A stretch of DNA of 64,000 nucleotides, taken from Saccharibacillus qingshengii. GTDB taxonomy: Bacteria; Bacillota; Bacilli; Paenibacillales; Paenibacillaceae. This document shows positions 46,121 to 55,026 of this stretch, in pieces (within the stretch, counting starts at the first letter, position 1; each line of letters begins with the position of its first letter). Under the pieces are notes generated by a model. The model made no database searches. It was not told the DNA's origin and worked only from the letters and a program-made list of their open reading frames with translations. The stretch is from positions 1 through 64,000 of the forward strand of contig NZ_JAAZWC010000019.1 of NCBI RefSeq assembly GCF_013185195.1, in the 5' to 3' direction. Both the position numbers and the translations under genes were made by a program.

Positions 46121-46924
46121 CTACCCTTCATCCTCGGGCTGCAGCGCTTCATCTTCCGCTTCTTCCCCGCACACCAGCGTCACTCCGTGCCCGCGCAGAA
46201 AGTCGCTCCATTCCTCCGCCGGCGGGCGGTCCGTCACGACGAAGTCGATATCGCCGAAGTCGAACAGCCGGATAAAAGCCAGGCGGTCGAATTTGGAATG
46301 ATCCGCCAGCAGCATGGTCTTGTTCGCCTGCCGCCGCATCAGCAGCTTCAACTCGCTCTCGGCTTCGTTGGAATCGCAGATGCCGCCGTGCATCGACAGC
46401 GCTTTGCAGCCGAGCAGCGTCACGTCTGCGTTATAGCGTTCGATCGTCCGCGCCGCATCGGGACCGACGAAGGAGCTGGTCGAAGCGCCCAGCGTCCCAC
46501 CGGTGCCGATCAGCCGATGACCCGACTGCTGGAGCGCGGACAGCGCGACGAGCGAGTTCGTAATCAGCGTCAGCTGCGAACGCCGCTCCACCAGCATCCG
46601 CAGCGTTTCAAAAGCGGTCGAGCTGGTATCCGCCATGATGCTGTCACCGTCGTGAATCAGATCCAGCGCGTACCCGGCAATCCGGCGTTTGGCTTCCAGA
46701 TTGAGGTCATGCCGGCTGGCATAGGATTGATCGAGATTGGTCGGAGCGCTCAATACGGCTCCGCCGTAATTTTTCTGCGCGATGCCTTCTTTCTCCAGCT
46801 TATCCAGATCGCGGCGCACCGTCTCTTCCGAGACGCCGAATGTTTGCGCCAACGCCGAGACCTGTACCTTTTTATTGCGGTATAACTCGTTGATAATCCA
46901 TTCGCGCCGCTGTTCGGCTTTCAT
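46121..46924 (-). CDS. DeoR-family transcriptional regulator, likely of the fucose genes
   Basis: This 267-aa repressor has an N-terminal winged HTH (ELYRNKKVQVSALAQTFGVSEETVRRDLDKLEKEG, about 13-47). The DeoR C-terminal sugar-phosphate sensor domain carries DSIMADTSSTAFE near 94-106 and LADHSKFDR near 215. The ATG at 46924 follows GGGGGCGG. It is divergent from the fuc operon at 47592, with an SLH remnant between them. Control of the fucose genes, perhaps with fuculose-1-phosphate as effector, is inferred from position. Confidence 0.9.
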   Translation of the reverse strand: MKAEQRREWIINELYRNKKVQVSALAQTFGVSEETVRRDLDKLEKEGIAQKNYGGAVLSAPTNLDQSYASRHDLNLEAKRRIAGYALDLIHDGDSIMADTSSTAFETLRMLVERRSQLTLITNSLVALSALQQSGHRLIGTGGTLGASTSSFVGPDAARTIERYNADVTLLGCKALSMHGGICDSNEAESELKLLMRRQANKTMLLADHSKFDRLAFIRLFDFGDIDFVVTDRPPAEEWSDFLRGHGVTLVCGEEAEDEALQPEDEG

Positions 46925-47068
46925 CTTGTATCCGCCCCCGTATCCTCGTCTTGCGTCTCCGCTTCGTACCGTTCGCCCTTCCTGCATGCGCAGGCTTGCG
47001 GTTTCTTTCTACAAATATATCGATCTTTCTTCGGAATAGGCAAGGAAAAGAGTACATCGGCCCGCGCA

Positions 47069-47106
47069 AAAAAATCCCTATCCGCCTTGTGAAGGCGGAT
47101 AGGGAT
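47069..47106 (-). terminator. Terminator behind the SLH remnant
   Basis: ATCCCTATCCGCC pairs perfectly with GGCGGATAGGGAT around a 7-base loop. On the minus strand it is followed by a run of T. It ends transcripts coming from the truncated S-layer gene and shields the DeoR gene. Confidence 0.88.
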
Positions 47107-47140
47107 GCAGCGGCCGAAGAGATTTCGGCTGTTTTTGCTT

Positions 47141-47336
47141 TTAGATCAAGCCGGACACTTTCAGCAGACGTTCGATGATCGCTGCCGCTTCCGCCCGTGT
47201 CATATCGGTTTTTGGAGCCAGGCTGGTGGCCGTTCTGCCCGATACGATCTCGGACTGCAGCACGGCGGCCAGGCTTTCCCGCGCCCAGTTCGAGACTTGA
47301 TCGGCATCGCGGTAACCGCCAAGCAGAGATATCCCG
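47141..47336 (-). pseudogene. C-terminal remnant of an S-layer-homology (SLH) domain protein
   Basis: Only the last about 60 codons remain. They read as a nearly complete SLH repeat: GYRDADQVSNWARESLAAVL, then IVSGRT, then the signature DMTRAEAAAIIERLL and a stop at 47141. SLH domains anchor proteins to pyruvylated cell-wall polymers. No start codon or upstream SLH or enzyme domain is present; a stop lies just upstream in frame. The piece keeps its own terminator, so it is the tail of a once larger exported gene lost to deletion. Confidence 0.75.
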
Positions 47337-47434
47337 ATTTTTCAAAATCTTAAAATCCCTTTTCGCAAAAACCATAAAACCACAAATATTTTAGACAAAA
47401 AACAACAAAACAACAATAAAACCTCGCCTTATTG

Positions 47435-47488
47435 TTGACTTCTTTCAGCTGGGCTTTTAAGATAAAGAAGAATTGATAACGCTTTCTA
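47435..47488 (+). promoter_or_regulatory. Promoter of the fucose operon with overlapping cre site
   Basis: TTGACT at 47435-47440 and TAAGAT at 47458-47463 are separated by exactly 17 bases, a good sigma-A promoter. A cre-like sequence, TTGATAACGCTTTCTA, lies at 47473-47488, over the expected transcription start. CcpA bound there would repress the operon in rich sugar. The 5' leader to the fucI start is about 120 bases. Confidence 0.7.
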
Positions 47489-47591
47489 ACCTATATTTTC
47501 GTCGGATCGTTACGCTTTGCCGGGGATTGTTCAGGGATGCGATCGCATGCCCGAAGCCCCTTCCCATTCACCTATTTTGAGGAGGTACGTT

Positions 47592-49370
47592 ATGTCAGCC
47601 ACCGTTACCCAAGAGTATCCGAAAATCGGGATTCGCCCTACCATCGACGGCAGAAGACGCGGGGTACGCGAATCGCTGGAAGAACAGACCATGGGCATGG
47701 CGCGGCGCACAGCCGCTTTCCTGCAGGAGCATCTGCGCTATCCGGACGGTTCGCCCGTGCAGTGCGTGATTGCGGACACGACAATCGGCGGCGTAGCGGA
47801 AGCGTCCGCGGCGGCGTCCAAGTTCAAGCGGGAAAACGTCGGCGTCTCGATCACCGTGACCCCGTGCTGGTGCTACGGCTCCGAGACGATGGACATGGAC
47901 GCTTCGATTCCGCACGCGGTATGGGGATTTAACGGAACGGAGCGGCCGGGTGCGGTGTACCTGGCGGCCGTGCTGTCGGCTTATGCGCAAAAAGGCATTC
48001 CGGCGTTCGGCATTTACGGCGAAGACGTACAGGAGTCCGGCAGCGAAGAGATTCCGGCCGACGTGCAGACCAAGCTGCTTCAGTTCGCAAGGTCTGCGCT
48101 GGCCGCCGCTATGATCCGGGGCAAAGCGTACCTCTCCATGGGCTCCGTGTCGATGGGTATCGCCGGTTCGATCATCGACGAGAATCTGTTCCAGCATTAT
48201 CTCGGCATGCGCAACGAATACGTCGACATGTCCGAATTCGTTCGCCGCGTCGAAGAAGAGATCTACGACAAGGACGAATATGTCAAAGCGCTGGCCTGGA
48301 CCAAGCAAAACTGCAAACTCGGCGCCAACAACAATCCCGAACATCTGATCATCAGCGAAGACGAACAGAATCGGCAGTGGGAATTCGTCGTCAAAATGAC
48401 GCTGATCGCGCGCGATCTCATGGTCGGCAATCCACGGCTGGCGGAGCTCGGCTTCGAAGAAGAAGCGGGCGGTCATCACGCGATCGCGGGCGGCTTCCAG
48501 GGGCAGCGGCATTGGACGGACCACTTCCCGAACGCCGACTTTATGGAGACGATCCTCAATTCCTCGTTCGATTGGAACGGACGGCGCGCGCCGTACATCG
48601 TCGCTACCGAGAACGACAGCCTCAACGGCGTCGTCATGCTGTTCAACCATCTGCTGACAGGCACGGCGCAGATCTTCGCGGATGTGCGGACGTTCTGGAG
48701 CCCGGCGGCGGTGGAACGCGTGACGGGACACAAGCTTGAAGGCGCGGCGCAGGGCGGGCTGCTCCATCTGATCAACTCCGGTTCGGCGGCGCTCGACGGG
48801 ACCGGCGAGCAGGAGATCGACGGACTGCCCGCGATCAAGCCTTTCTGGGACGTCACGGACGAAGAAGCGGCCAAATGCCTCGACAAGACGCTGTTCCGGC
48901 CGGCTTCGCAGGAATATTTCCGCGGCGGTGGCTTTTCGACGGATTACTTGACGCGCGGCGGCATGCCGGTCACGATGGTGCGCCTCAACCTGGTCAAAGG
49001 GCTCGGACCCGTGCTTCAGTTGGCGGAAGGCTACACGGTCGACCTGCCGGAAGACGTGCACCGCACGCTAGACGAGCGCACCGACCCGACCTGGCCGACA
49101 ACCTGGTTCGCGCCGAAGCTGACAGGCAAAGGCTCGTTCTCGAACGTCTACGACGTGATGAACAACTGGGGCGCCAACCACGGCGCGATCAGCTGCGGGC
49201 ATATCGGCGCCGACCTGATCACCCTCGCTTCCATCCTGCGCATTCCGGTCAGCATGCACAACGTGGACGAGAAAGACATCTTCCGCCCACGCGTCTGGTC
49301 GCTGTTCGGCACGGAAAACACGGAAGCGGCCGATTATGCAGCCTGCCGGAACTTCGGACCGCTGTACTGA
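47592..49370 (+). CDS. fucI: L-fucose isomerase
   Basis: This 592-aa cytoplasmic enzyme converts L-fucose to L-fuculose with a Mn2+ centre. It matches FucI along its full length: [22 protein letters not shown] at the start, [13 protein letters not shown] near 94-106, [16 protein letters not shown] near 183, and the C-terminal [23 protein letters not shown]. Length is standard. GGAGG lies 8 bases before the ATG at 47592; an earlier ATG lacks a ribosome site. It is first in the fuc operon. Confidence 0.96.
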   Translation: MSATVTQEYPKIGIRPTIDGRRRGVRESLEEQTMGMARRTAAFLQEHLRYPDGSPVQCVIADTTIGGVAEASAAASKFKRENVGVSITVTPCWCYGSETMDMDASIPHAVWGFNGTERPGAVYLAAVLSAYAQKGIPAFGIYGEDVQESGSEEIPADVQTKLLQFARSALAAAMIRGKAYLSMGSVSMGIAGSIIDENLFQHYLGMRNEYVDMSEFVRRVEEEIYDKDEYVKALAWTKQNCKLGANNNPEHLIISEDEQNRQWEFVVKMTLIARDLMVGNPRLAELGFEEEAGGHHAIAGGFQGQRHWTDHFPNADFMETILNSSFDWNGRRAPYIVATENDSLNGVVMLFNHLLTGTAQIFADVRTFWSPAAVERVTGHKLEGAAQGGLLHLINSGSAALDGTGEQEIDGLPAIKPFWDVTDEEAAKCLDKTLFRPASQEYFRGGGFSTDYLTRGGMPVTMVRLNLVKGLGPVLQLAEGYTVDLPEDVHRTLDERTDPTWPTTWFAPKLTGKGSFSNVYDVMNNWGANHGAISCGHIGADLITLASILRIPVSMHNVDEKDIFRPRVWSLFGTENTEAADYAACRNFGPLY

Positions 49371-49402
49371 GGCGTTGACGCCATTTTACCGGAAAGCAGG
49401 GC

Positions 49403-51241
49403 ATGCCCATGAAGCCTCTTAAATTCGATTCGGAAAGTTTGAACGGGATGGGTCAAGATCCGCAGGGTGCGGACTCCGGCGAATCTGCCGCACATGCCGG
49501 GGTTGCCGGAACTGTTGAAATCTCTTCTGTCAAAAGGGTGCTGGCCGTCGATCTCGGCGCCAGCTCCGGCCGGGTCATGCTCGGCAGCTACGACGGCTCG
49601 AAGCTTGAGCTGCGCGAGATTCACCGCTTCGACAATGTGCCGGTCGAAGAAGGCGGCGGCTTGTACTGGGACGAAGGAGGGCTGTTCGCGGAGATTCAGA
49701 CGGGTATCCGCCTGGCTGCCGCCGAAGGACAGCCGATCCTCGGGATCGGCGTCGACACCTGGGGCGTCGACTACGGCTGGATCGGCCAAGGCGGCGAACT
49801 GCTGCGGCCGCCGCATCATTACCGCGACGCGCGTATGGCGCGGCACGCGGCGGAACTGGAGCGCCGCCTGCCGCTGCGCGAACAGTTCGAGCTGACCGGC
49901 AATCAGCCGAATCCCATCAATACGGTATACCAGATCTTCGCCGATCTGGAAGAACAGCCCGAGCTGCGCGAGCAGGCTTCCCGTCTGCTCATGATGCCGG
50001 ATTTGTTCCATTACCGGCTGTGCGGCGCCGCGGCTGCGGAGCGAAGCATCCTCAGCACCGGCGGTCTGCTTGCGGCCGGCGGCAGCGAACCGTCCGCCGC
50101 CGTATTGGAACGGCTGGGGATTCCGGCCGCCCTGCTGGCGCCGGTCGTACCGGCCGGCACGGTCCTCGGCGAACTGCGGCCGGAACTGCAGGCGCAGCTG
50201 CGCTGCGGCCCCATGCGCGTGGTGGCCGGCGCTTCGCACGACACCGCTTCGGCCGTGGCGGCGGTGCCTTACAGCAAGGTAGCGGCGGCAGGGTTGTCCG
50301 GGGCAGCGGCGAGCAGTGCGGTGAATAGAGCCGCCGGGTGGAGCAGAACGGCGGATATAGCCGACGCGGCGAAGAACGGCGGGATGGATGGCGCGGCTGA
50401 GTCAGCCGGGACAGCGAAGAGCAGCGGGATGGATGGCGCGGCTGAGTCAGCCGGCAGGGCCGAGAAAGCAAGCGGAGCGCCGGACGCCGACCGCACAACA
50501 GCCGGACGGCCGGCTGGTAAAACGGCCGGCTCCGCTGCCACCGAAGCCCCCTTCGCTGCTTTTATCAGCTGCGGCACCTGGTCGATCGCGGGGGTCGAGA
50601 CCCCACGGCCGATCTTGTCCGATGCCGCTTACGAACGCGGCCTGACGAACGAAGCTTGTTACGGCGGCGGCAATCGCCTGCTCAAGAACATCACGGGCTT
50701 GTGGCTGCTTCAGGAATGCCGGCGGCATTGGAACGCCGGCGGCGAAGCGCTCAGCCACGGTGACCTGGCGGCGCTGGCCGAAGCCGCGGGACCTGCGGCT
50801 TCGCGGATCGATCCCGACGATCCGCGCTTTGCCGCTCCGGGCGACATGCCGGAGCGGGTCCGGCAGTACTGCCGGGAGACCGGGCAGCCGGTCCCCGGCA
50901 GCCACGGCGAGCTGGCGCGCGTCGTGCTCGAGAGTCTGGCTGACGCGTACGCCCGCGCGATCGACGAGCTCGAGTCGATCACAGGCCGCGCGATCGCCGC
51001 GGTCCATCTCGTCGGAGGCGGCAGCCGCAACCGGCTGCTCTGCCGCCTGACGGCGGAGCGCACCGGCCGCGAAGTCATTGCGGGCCCGGTCGAAGCGAGC
51101 GCCGCAGGCAGCGCGCTTGTCCAGCTCGCCGCATTGGGCGAGCTGGACTTCGACCGTCGGGCGGAGATTCTCGGGCGCTCGTTTGCGCTCGAACGTTACC
51201 TGCCCGGCGAACCTGCGAACCGGCAGATCCGTAAGTTCTAA
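49403..51241 (+). CDS. FGGY-family kinase (L-fuculokinase/rhamnulokinase-like) with repeat insertion
   Basis: This 612-aa sugar kinase is of the RhaB-like FGGY branch and probably phosphorylates L-fuculose. The N-terminal phosphate loop DLGASSGRVMLG is near 51-62, followed by DTWGVDYGW near 118. The second-domain motifs are GTWSIAGVE near 391 and HLVGGGSRNRLL near 536. It is longer than the usual ~480-490 for two reasons. A 42-residue low-complexity N-terminal extension precedes the first motif. About 95 residues rich in Ala/Gly/Ser, including two tandem 15-residue repeats (MDGAAESAG...), sit at about 290-385 just before the GTWS motif. It follows fucI by 32 bases. Confidence 0.88.
   Translation: MPMKPLKFDSESLNGMGQDPQGADSGESAAHAGVAGTVEISSVKRVLAVDLGASSGRVMLGSYDGSKLELREIHRFDNVPVEEGGGLYWDEGGLFAEIQTGIRLAAAEGQPILGIGVDTWGVDYGWIGQGGELLRPPHHYRDARMARHAAELERRLPLREQFELTGNQPNPINTVYQIFADLEEQPELREQASRLLMMPDLFHYRLCGAAAAERSILSTGGLLAAGGSEPSAAVLERLGIPAALLAPVVPAGTVLGELRPELQAQLRCGPMRVVAGASHDTASAVAAVPYSKVAAAGLSGAAASSAVNRAAGWSRTADIADAAKNGGMDGAAESAGTAKSSGMDGAAESAGRAEKASGAPDADRTTAGRPAGKTAGSAATEAPFAAFISCGTWSIAGVETPRPILSDAAYERGLTNEACYGGGNRLLKNITGLWLLQECRRHWNAGGEALSHGDLAALAEAAGPAASRIDPDDPRFAAPGDMPERVRQYCRETGQPVPGSHGELARVVLESLADAYARAIDELESITGRAIAAVHLVGGGSRNRLLCRLTAERTGREVIAGPVEASAAGSALVQLAALGELDFDRRAEILGRSFALERYLPGEPANRQIRKF
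50381..50470 (+). repeat. 45-bp tandem repeat inside the FGGY kinase gene
   Basis: GGGATGGATGGCGCGGCTGA recurs 45 bases apart (from 50381 and 50426), keeping the frame. A more diverged third unit may precede it. It encodes the MDGAAESAG repeats of the inserted low-complexity segment. Confidence 0.8.
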
Positions 51242-51423
51242 CGAATCCTGAGAACGCTAAACAAGCCGAAACGGCCGATTTCTTTTTCTAACGAATCCTG
51301 AGAACGCTATATCCGCTCAATCGACTAATTTCGCTTCCAAAATGCCAAATAGCGATACAGGGATTCGTTACAGGGTCGAAACTCCAATATGCGTTCGAAT
51401 AGCGTTATGAGGTTTCGTTAGCG
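51238..51423. repeat. Palindromic TAACGAATC repeats between the kinase and aldolase genes
   Basis: Two direct copies of TAACGAATCCTGAGAACGCT (51239-51258 and 51289-51308) are followed by two inverted, diverged copies: TAGCGATACAGGGATTCGTTA at about 51350, and TAGCG...TTTCGTTA at about 51399. The first copy starts with the kinase stop codon itself. The 257-base gap holds no gene. Confidence 0.7.
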
Positions 51424-51498
51424 TGTCGCAGCCGGCACCAAACGGACGAATCCCTGTTTGCTCTCTACCCAATCGATTCCAAAAGGAGACCCCTACCC

Positions 51499-52176
51499 AT
51501 GACCCAACCCCACACGATCGCCGATCCGGTCGAACGCGAGCGCCTGCTGCGCCTGCAAATCTGCGATATCGGCCGCAATCTGTTCAACAAAGACTTTATC
51601 GCCGCCAACGACGGCAACATTTCCGCCCGCCTCTCGGAGACGGAGATTCTCGCTTCCCCGACCGGCGTCAGCAAAGGCTACCTGGAGCCGCATATGCTCG
51701 TCAAAGTCAATCTCGGCGGCGAGATCGTCGAAGCCGCCGAAGGTTACCGTCCGTCCACGGAAGTCAAAATGCATCTGCGCGTCTACCGCGAATGCCCGGA
51801 CATGCACGGCGTCGTCCACGCCCATCCGCCTTATGCGACCGCGTTCGCGATCAAGGGCGAAGCGCTCGACAAGATGATGATGCCGGAATCCGTGATCGCG
51901 ATGGGCGATATCCCGCTTGCGGCCTACGGCACGCCGTCGACCGAAGAGATTCCGGATTCGATCATGCCTTTTCTCGGCAAGAAAACGGCCGTCCTGCTCG
52001 AAAGCCACGGCGCGCTGACCTGGGGCAAAAGCGTGATGGACGCCTACATGAATATGGAGCGCCTGGAATACACGGCCAAGCTGACTTTCCTCACGCGTAT
52101 GATCGACGGCGAACGCGAGCTGCCGCAGCACCGGATCGACGAGCTGGTCGGGCTGCGTTCGTTCTACGGCTTCTAG
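51499..52176 (+). CDS. fucA: Class II aldolase, L-fuculose-phosphate aldolase
   Basis: This 225-aa zinc enzyme splits L-fuculose-1-phosphate into dihydroxyacetone phosphate and L-lactaldehyde. The phosphate-binding segment AANDGNISARL is near 34-44, the catalytic Glu in STEVKMHL near 86, and zinc-binding histidines in HAHPP near 106-110 and in ESHGALTWG near 166. Length is normal. AAAGGAG precedes the ATG. It sits after the kinase, completing fucose breakdown. Confidence 0.92.
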   Translation: MTQPHTIADPVERERLLRLQICDIGRNLFNKDFIAANDGNISARLSETEILASPTGVSKGYLEPHMLVKVNLGGEIVEAAEGYRPSTEVKMHLRVYRECPDMHGVVHAHPPYATAFAIKGEALDKMMMPESVIAMGDIPLAAYGTPSTEEIPDSIMPFLGKKTAVLLESHGALTWGKSVMDAYMNMERLEYTAKLTFLTRMIDGERELPQHRIDELVGLRSFYGF

Positions 52177-52194
52177 CCGGGAGGGAGACGCGCT

Positions 52195-52617
52195 ATGTTG
52201 AAAAAGATCCCCAAGATTCTCTCTCCCGACCTTGTCCATGCGCTGATGAAAATGGGCCACGGCGACGAAATCGTCTTGGCCGATGCCAATTTCCCCGGCC
52301 ACTCGCTGCATGAGCGCGTCATTCGCTGCGACGGCCTCGACATCCCTTCCCTGCTCGACACGATGCTGGAGCTGCTGCCGCTCGATCCGTACGCCGAACA
52401 CCAGGCGGCGCTGATGAGCGTCGTGCCCGGCGATCCTATCGTGCCGACGATCTGGGACACGTACCGCGAAGTGATCGCCCGCCACGATGCGTCCGCGCAG
52501 ATCGCTTTTGAGGAACGTTTCGCTTTCTACGAACGCGCCCGCGGCGCCTATGCGATTGTCGTGACCGGCGAAGAAGCGCTGTACGGGAATATCCTTTTGA
52601 AAAAAGGCGTGATCTAG
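52195..52617 (+). CDS. fucU: L-fucose mutarotase FucU (RbsD/FucU family)
   Basis: This 140-aa protein interconverts alpha- and beta-L-fucose so that the isomerase gets its preferred anomer. The family opening LSPDLVHALMKMGHGDEIVLADANFPG and the closing tail YGNILLKKGVI are present. GGGAGG precedes the ATG at 52195, 18 bases after fucA. No fucose transporter gene follows, so uptake must be encoded elsewhere. Confidence 0.94.
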   Translation: MLKKIPKILSPDLVHALMKMGHGDEIVLADANFPGHSLHERVIRCDGLDIPSLLDTMLELLPLDPYAEHQAALMSVVPGDPIVPTIWDTYREVIARHDASAQIAFEERFAFYERARGAYAIVVTGEEALYGNILLKKGVI

Positions 52618-52723
52618 TTCGCTGCGATTCGAACCTTTTGCAGCGAACCCCGATCTGCCGCCTGCAATCAAGCCTGTGCAGACAGCGGACATACCTGTCT
52701 TCTGCGACTGTGCTTCATCGGCA

Positions 52724-52773
52724 AAAAAAAGCCGGACTCCCCACCTCTGCACATCGAGGGAATCCGGCTTTTT
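52724..52773. terminator. Bidirectional terminator between fucU and the phosphatase gene
   Basis: AAGCCGGACTCCC and GGGAATCCGGCTT form an imperfect 13-bp stem flanked by A-run and T-run. It ends the fuc operon (plus) and can end the phosphatase gene (minus). Confidence 0.82.
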
Positions 52774-52891
52774 CATCTGTTCTTTTTCTTTTACACGTCT
52801 GTTCTTCTGTGGCTCACTCGTTCGCGCGCTTCTTCTTCCGCCTGCGCATTCGCTTCCTGACGCTTCCACTTGCTCACTCTGCATACCCGGT

Positions 52892-53542
52892 TCACTGATC
52901 GAACCCGATCCACTTGAACTGTCCGTCTTCGTGCTCCAGAATCGTTACGCTCGCGTTCTTGATCTCGATCGTGACATCGACGCCTTCGCACAGTTGATTG
53001 ACGATATTGCGGATCGTGTTGCCGTGGGTGACGATCAGAACCTTGGCGTCGCCGGTATAATCGAGATCGATCACCGTCTGCAGCCCGCCGCGGATCCGCG
53101 TCCAGAGCTCTTCGAAGTTCTCCGCGTGATGGTACGGATCGGCTTTCTTGGTCATGTCCGCGAATTCGGCGACCGTGACCGTCTTCATCAATTCCGCAAA
53201 GCTTACTCCCGCATTGTTCTCGGCAATTTTGCCCAAAGCAATCTTGGAGTATTCGCCTTCGAACCCGCCGAAGAACGTTTCGCGAAAAGCCTTGATCCGG
53301 TTGATGACCGGAACGGGATGCCGGCTTTCGTTCAGTATGAGTTCGGCGGTCTCAAGCGTCCGGCCCGAATCGCTTGTGTAGACATAAGCGAATTCCGTAT
53401 CGGCCAACCGCTGTCCGGCGGCTGTGGCGACAACCCTGCCTTCATCGGTCAGCGGACTGTCGGACCAACCCTGCATTTTTCCGTAGCGGTTCAGATACGT
53501 TTCCCCGTGTCTGACGAGGTACAAACTGATTTTCGGGCTCAT
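52892..53542 (-). CDS. Histidine phosphatase family protein
   Basis: This 216-aa enzyme is of the phosphoglycerate-mutase-like histidine phosphatase superfamily. The phospho-accepting His is in LVRHGETYLN near residues 9-18. The second catalytic His is in IVTHGNTIRNI near 169, and the Glu in ETFFGGFEGE near 88. Substrate specificity cannot be read from the sequence. GGAGG precedes the ATG. It stands alone, with the monooxygenase gene 64 bases upstream on the same strand. Confidence 0.9.
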   Translation of the reverse strand: MSPKISLYLVRHGETYLNRYGKMQGWSDSPLTDEGRVVATAAGQRLADTEFAYVYTSDSGRTLETAELILNESRHPVPVINRIKAFRETFFGGFEGEYSKIALGKIAENNAGVSFAELMKTVTVAEFADMTKKADPYHHAENFEELWTRIRGGLQTVIDLDYTGDAKVLIVTHGNTIRNIVNQLCEGVDVTIEIKNASVTILEHEDGQFKWIGFDQ

Positions 53543-53606
53543 GGACCATCCTCCAGTATCGAATCATGATTTGGATTTATTTCGTCGTACGATGCTTCCG
53601 GTCGGA

Positions 53607-53897
53607 TCAGATGTCCGCCGCGCTGAACTTTTCCGCTTTCAGCGGAGCTGCGAAAAATTCGTTCGCGACTTTGAAAAATCCCGTAAAATGCGGCGAAGCG
53701 TTGTGACGCTCGATCGCGGCTTCGTCGGTCCAGACTTCAATCATGGTAAACCGGTCGAGCTGGGCAACGTCCTGGGTCAGCGTATAGCGCAGACAGCCGT
53801 CTTCGGCCTGGGAACCGGCAACGAGCGGCTGAACGGTCTGCAGAAAAGCGTCCCGCTTTTCCGGCTTGACCTGCATATCGACATGCATGACAATCAT
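53607..53897 (-). CDS. ABM-domain protein, putative quinol monooxygenase
   Basis: This 96-aa ferredoxin-like dimeric protein is of the antibiotic-biosynthesis-monooxygenase group (YgiN-like). It has KPEKRDAFLQTVQPLV near 12-27, GCLRYTLTQD near 34, MIEVWTDEAAIERHNASPHF near 52, and a terminal beta strand. Members oxidise quinols or act on haem or small aromatics. GAGGAGG precedes the ATG. It may share a transcript with the phosphatase gene. Confidence 0.85.
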   Translation of the reverse strand: MIVMHVDMQVKPEKRDAFLQTVQPLVAGSQAEDGCLRYTLTQDVAQLDRFTMIEVWTDEAAIERHNASPHFTGFFKVANEFFAAPLKAEKFSAADI

Positions 53898-54011
53898 CGA
53901 ATATCCTCCTCTATGAATCGTCTGCTCCGGGAATCCGATTCGGGTGGATCGATCCCGCTTTCTTGTTCCAGCTTACCACAGACACCCCGGACAAATCACG
54001 GCGCGCCAGGC

Positions 54012-54046
54012 AAAAAGGCGGCAGCCCCGAAGGGCTCCGCCTTTTT
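54012..54046. terminator. Terminator downstream of the fhuF-like gene
   Basis: AAAAAGGCGG pairs with CCGCCTTTTT, with an inner AGCCC/GGGCT stem. It lies about 155 bases past the fhuF-like stop and works in either direction. Confidence 0.82.
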
Positions 54047-54164
54047 GGTCCGTGATCGGCTTATCGGTCAGGGGGTTGCGGCTGCCGCTTTGAAACGGCA
54101 GGAAGCAAACCCCGGGTACGACATCCTGGCCGGTCGTGCAGCAGCAGCCTGAAGGACAAGCTCC

Positions 54165-54209
54165 CTTAAATCCGTCAGGTCCTTCAAGTCCTTCAGGTCC
54201 GTTAGGTCC
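54165..54209 (-). repeat. Five 9-bp tandem repeats overlapping the fhuF-like 3' end
   Basis: Read on the minus strand, five 9-base units of the form GGACCTGAA (54201-54209 down to 54165-54173) start at the fhuF stop. In the frame next to fhuF they encode Gly-X-Y triplets (GPNGPEGLEGPDGFKG), followed by a Cys-rich stretch. In the fhuF frame they give stop codons. Confidence 0.6.
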
Positions 54210-55026
54210 GTTTATAGGCTTCGCTTTTCGGACAGCTGTCGCAGTAGCCGTGCGAGCGGCCGGACTGCACGGTACGATAAGCCTGGCAGCAGTGCCGGCG
54301 AAGCAGAAGCGGCCTCCCTGCGGCATCCGGACCGATCGAACGGAAACGGGCATGGAACCATGAGTTTGCCGGTGCACTCAGTTCCTGCCGATGCCTGCGA
54401 ATCGTGTCTGCCCGAGCGGCAAACGGCGAACCGCCCTGCTGCAATTCCGCTTCCAGGCAGAGGTACAGCGTATGAATCTGATGCAGGACGAGCGTATGCA
54501 GCACGCTGGCATTCGCTCCCGATGCCCGTTGCACCGCGCTCAGCACGGTTTGAACCTGGGCTTCGACTTTCCCTGCATAAGCGGACAGACTCGGATAACC
54601 GCCCGTCAGGCGAGGCTCTTCGCGTACCCGGTATCCCATCGCGGCTCCTGCACCGATCCGCAGCCGGATATCGCCCGGCTTCGGAGACAGGACCGCTCCA
54701 TAAGCGCTGTAGGCCGCGAACAAACCGGCCGCAAGAACCGAGTATCGCTTGGCGAACAAGGTCCCGGTTACGTCCGGTGCGGCTCTTCCCAACAGCACGG
54801 ATTGGCGGAGCAGCAGGAGGCGCAGGACGTCCGGGTCCAGCAGATCCTGAACGGAGTAAGGAAAGTTCTGTACGTCTTCCTCCTCGAACTCCGCATCCTT
54901 GCCCGGCCGCTTCCTTACCATCGCAAACCGGTCTCTCAGAAAAGCTTCCAGGGTTTCCGACTGCCGCTCTTCAAGCGGCTCCGACTCCGGCAGTTTCAGT
55001 TTCTCCGGCTGCTCCGACTTGTCCAT
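54202..55026 (-). CDS. FhuF-like ferric-siderophore reductase
   Basis: This is a 274-aa cytoplasmic protein whose C-terminus carries the four-cysteine [2Fe-2S] pattern of FhuF: RRHCCQAYRT near 245-254 and YCDSCP near 262-267. The rest is weakly conserved, as usual. Such proteins release iron from imported ferric siderophores by reduction. It starts immediately after the stop of the siderophore-binding protein gene (TAGATG), so the two are co-translated under the Fur-box promoter. No siderophore permease genes are present here. Confidence 0.82.
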   Translation of the reverse strand: MDKSEQPEKLKLPESEPLEERQSETLEAFLRDRFAMVRKRPGKDAEFEEEDVQNFPYSVQDLLDPDVLRLLLLRQSVLLGRAAPDVTGTLFAKRYSVLAAGLFAAYSAYGAVLSPKPGDIRLRIGAGAAMGYRVREEPRLTGGYPSLSAYAGKVEAQVQTVLSAVQRASGANASVLHTLVLHQIHTLYLCLEAELQQGGSPFAARADTIRRHRQELSAPANSWFHARFRSIGPDAAGRPLLLRRHCCQAYRTVQSGRSHGYCDSCPKSEAYKRT

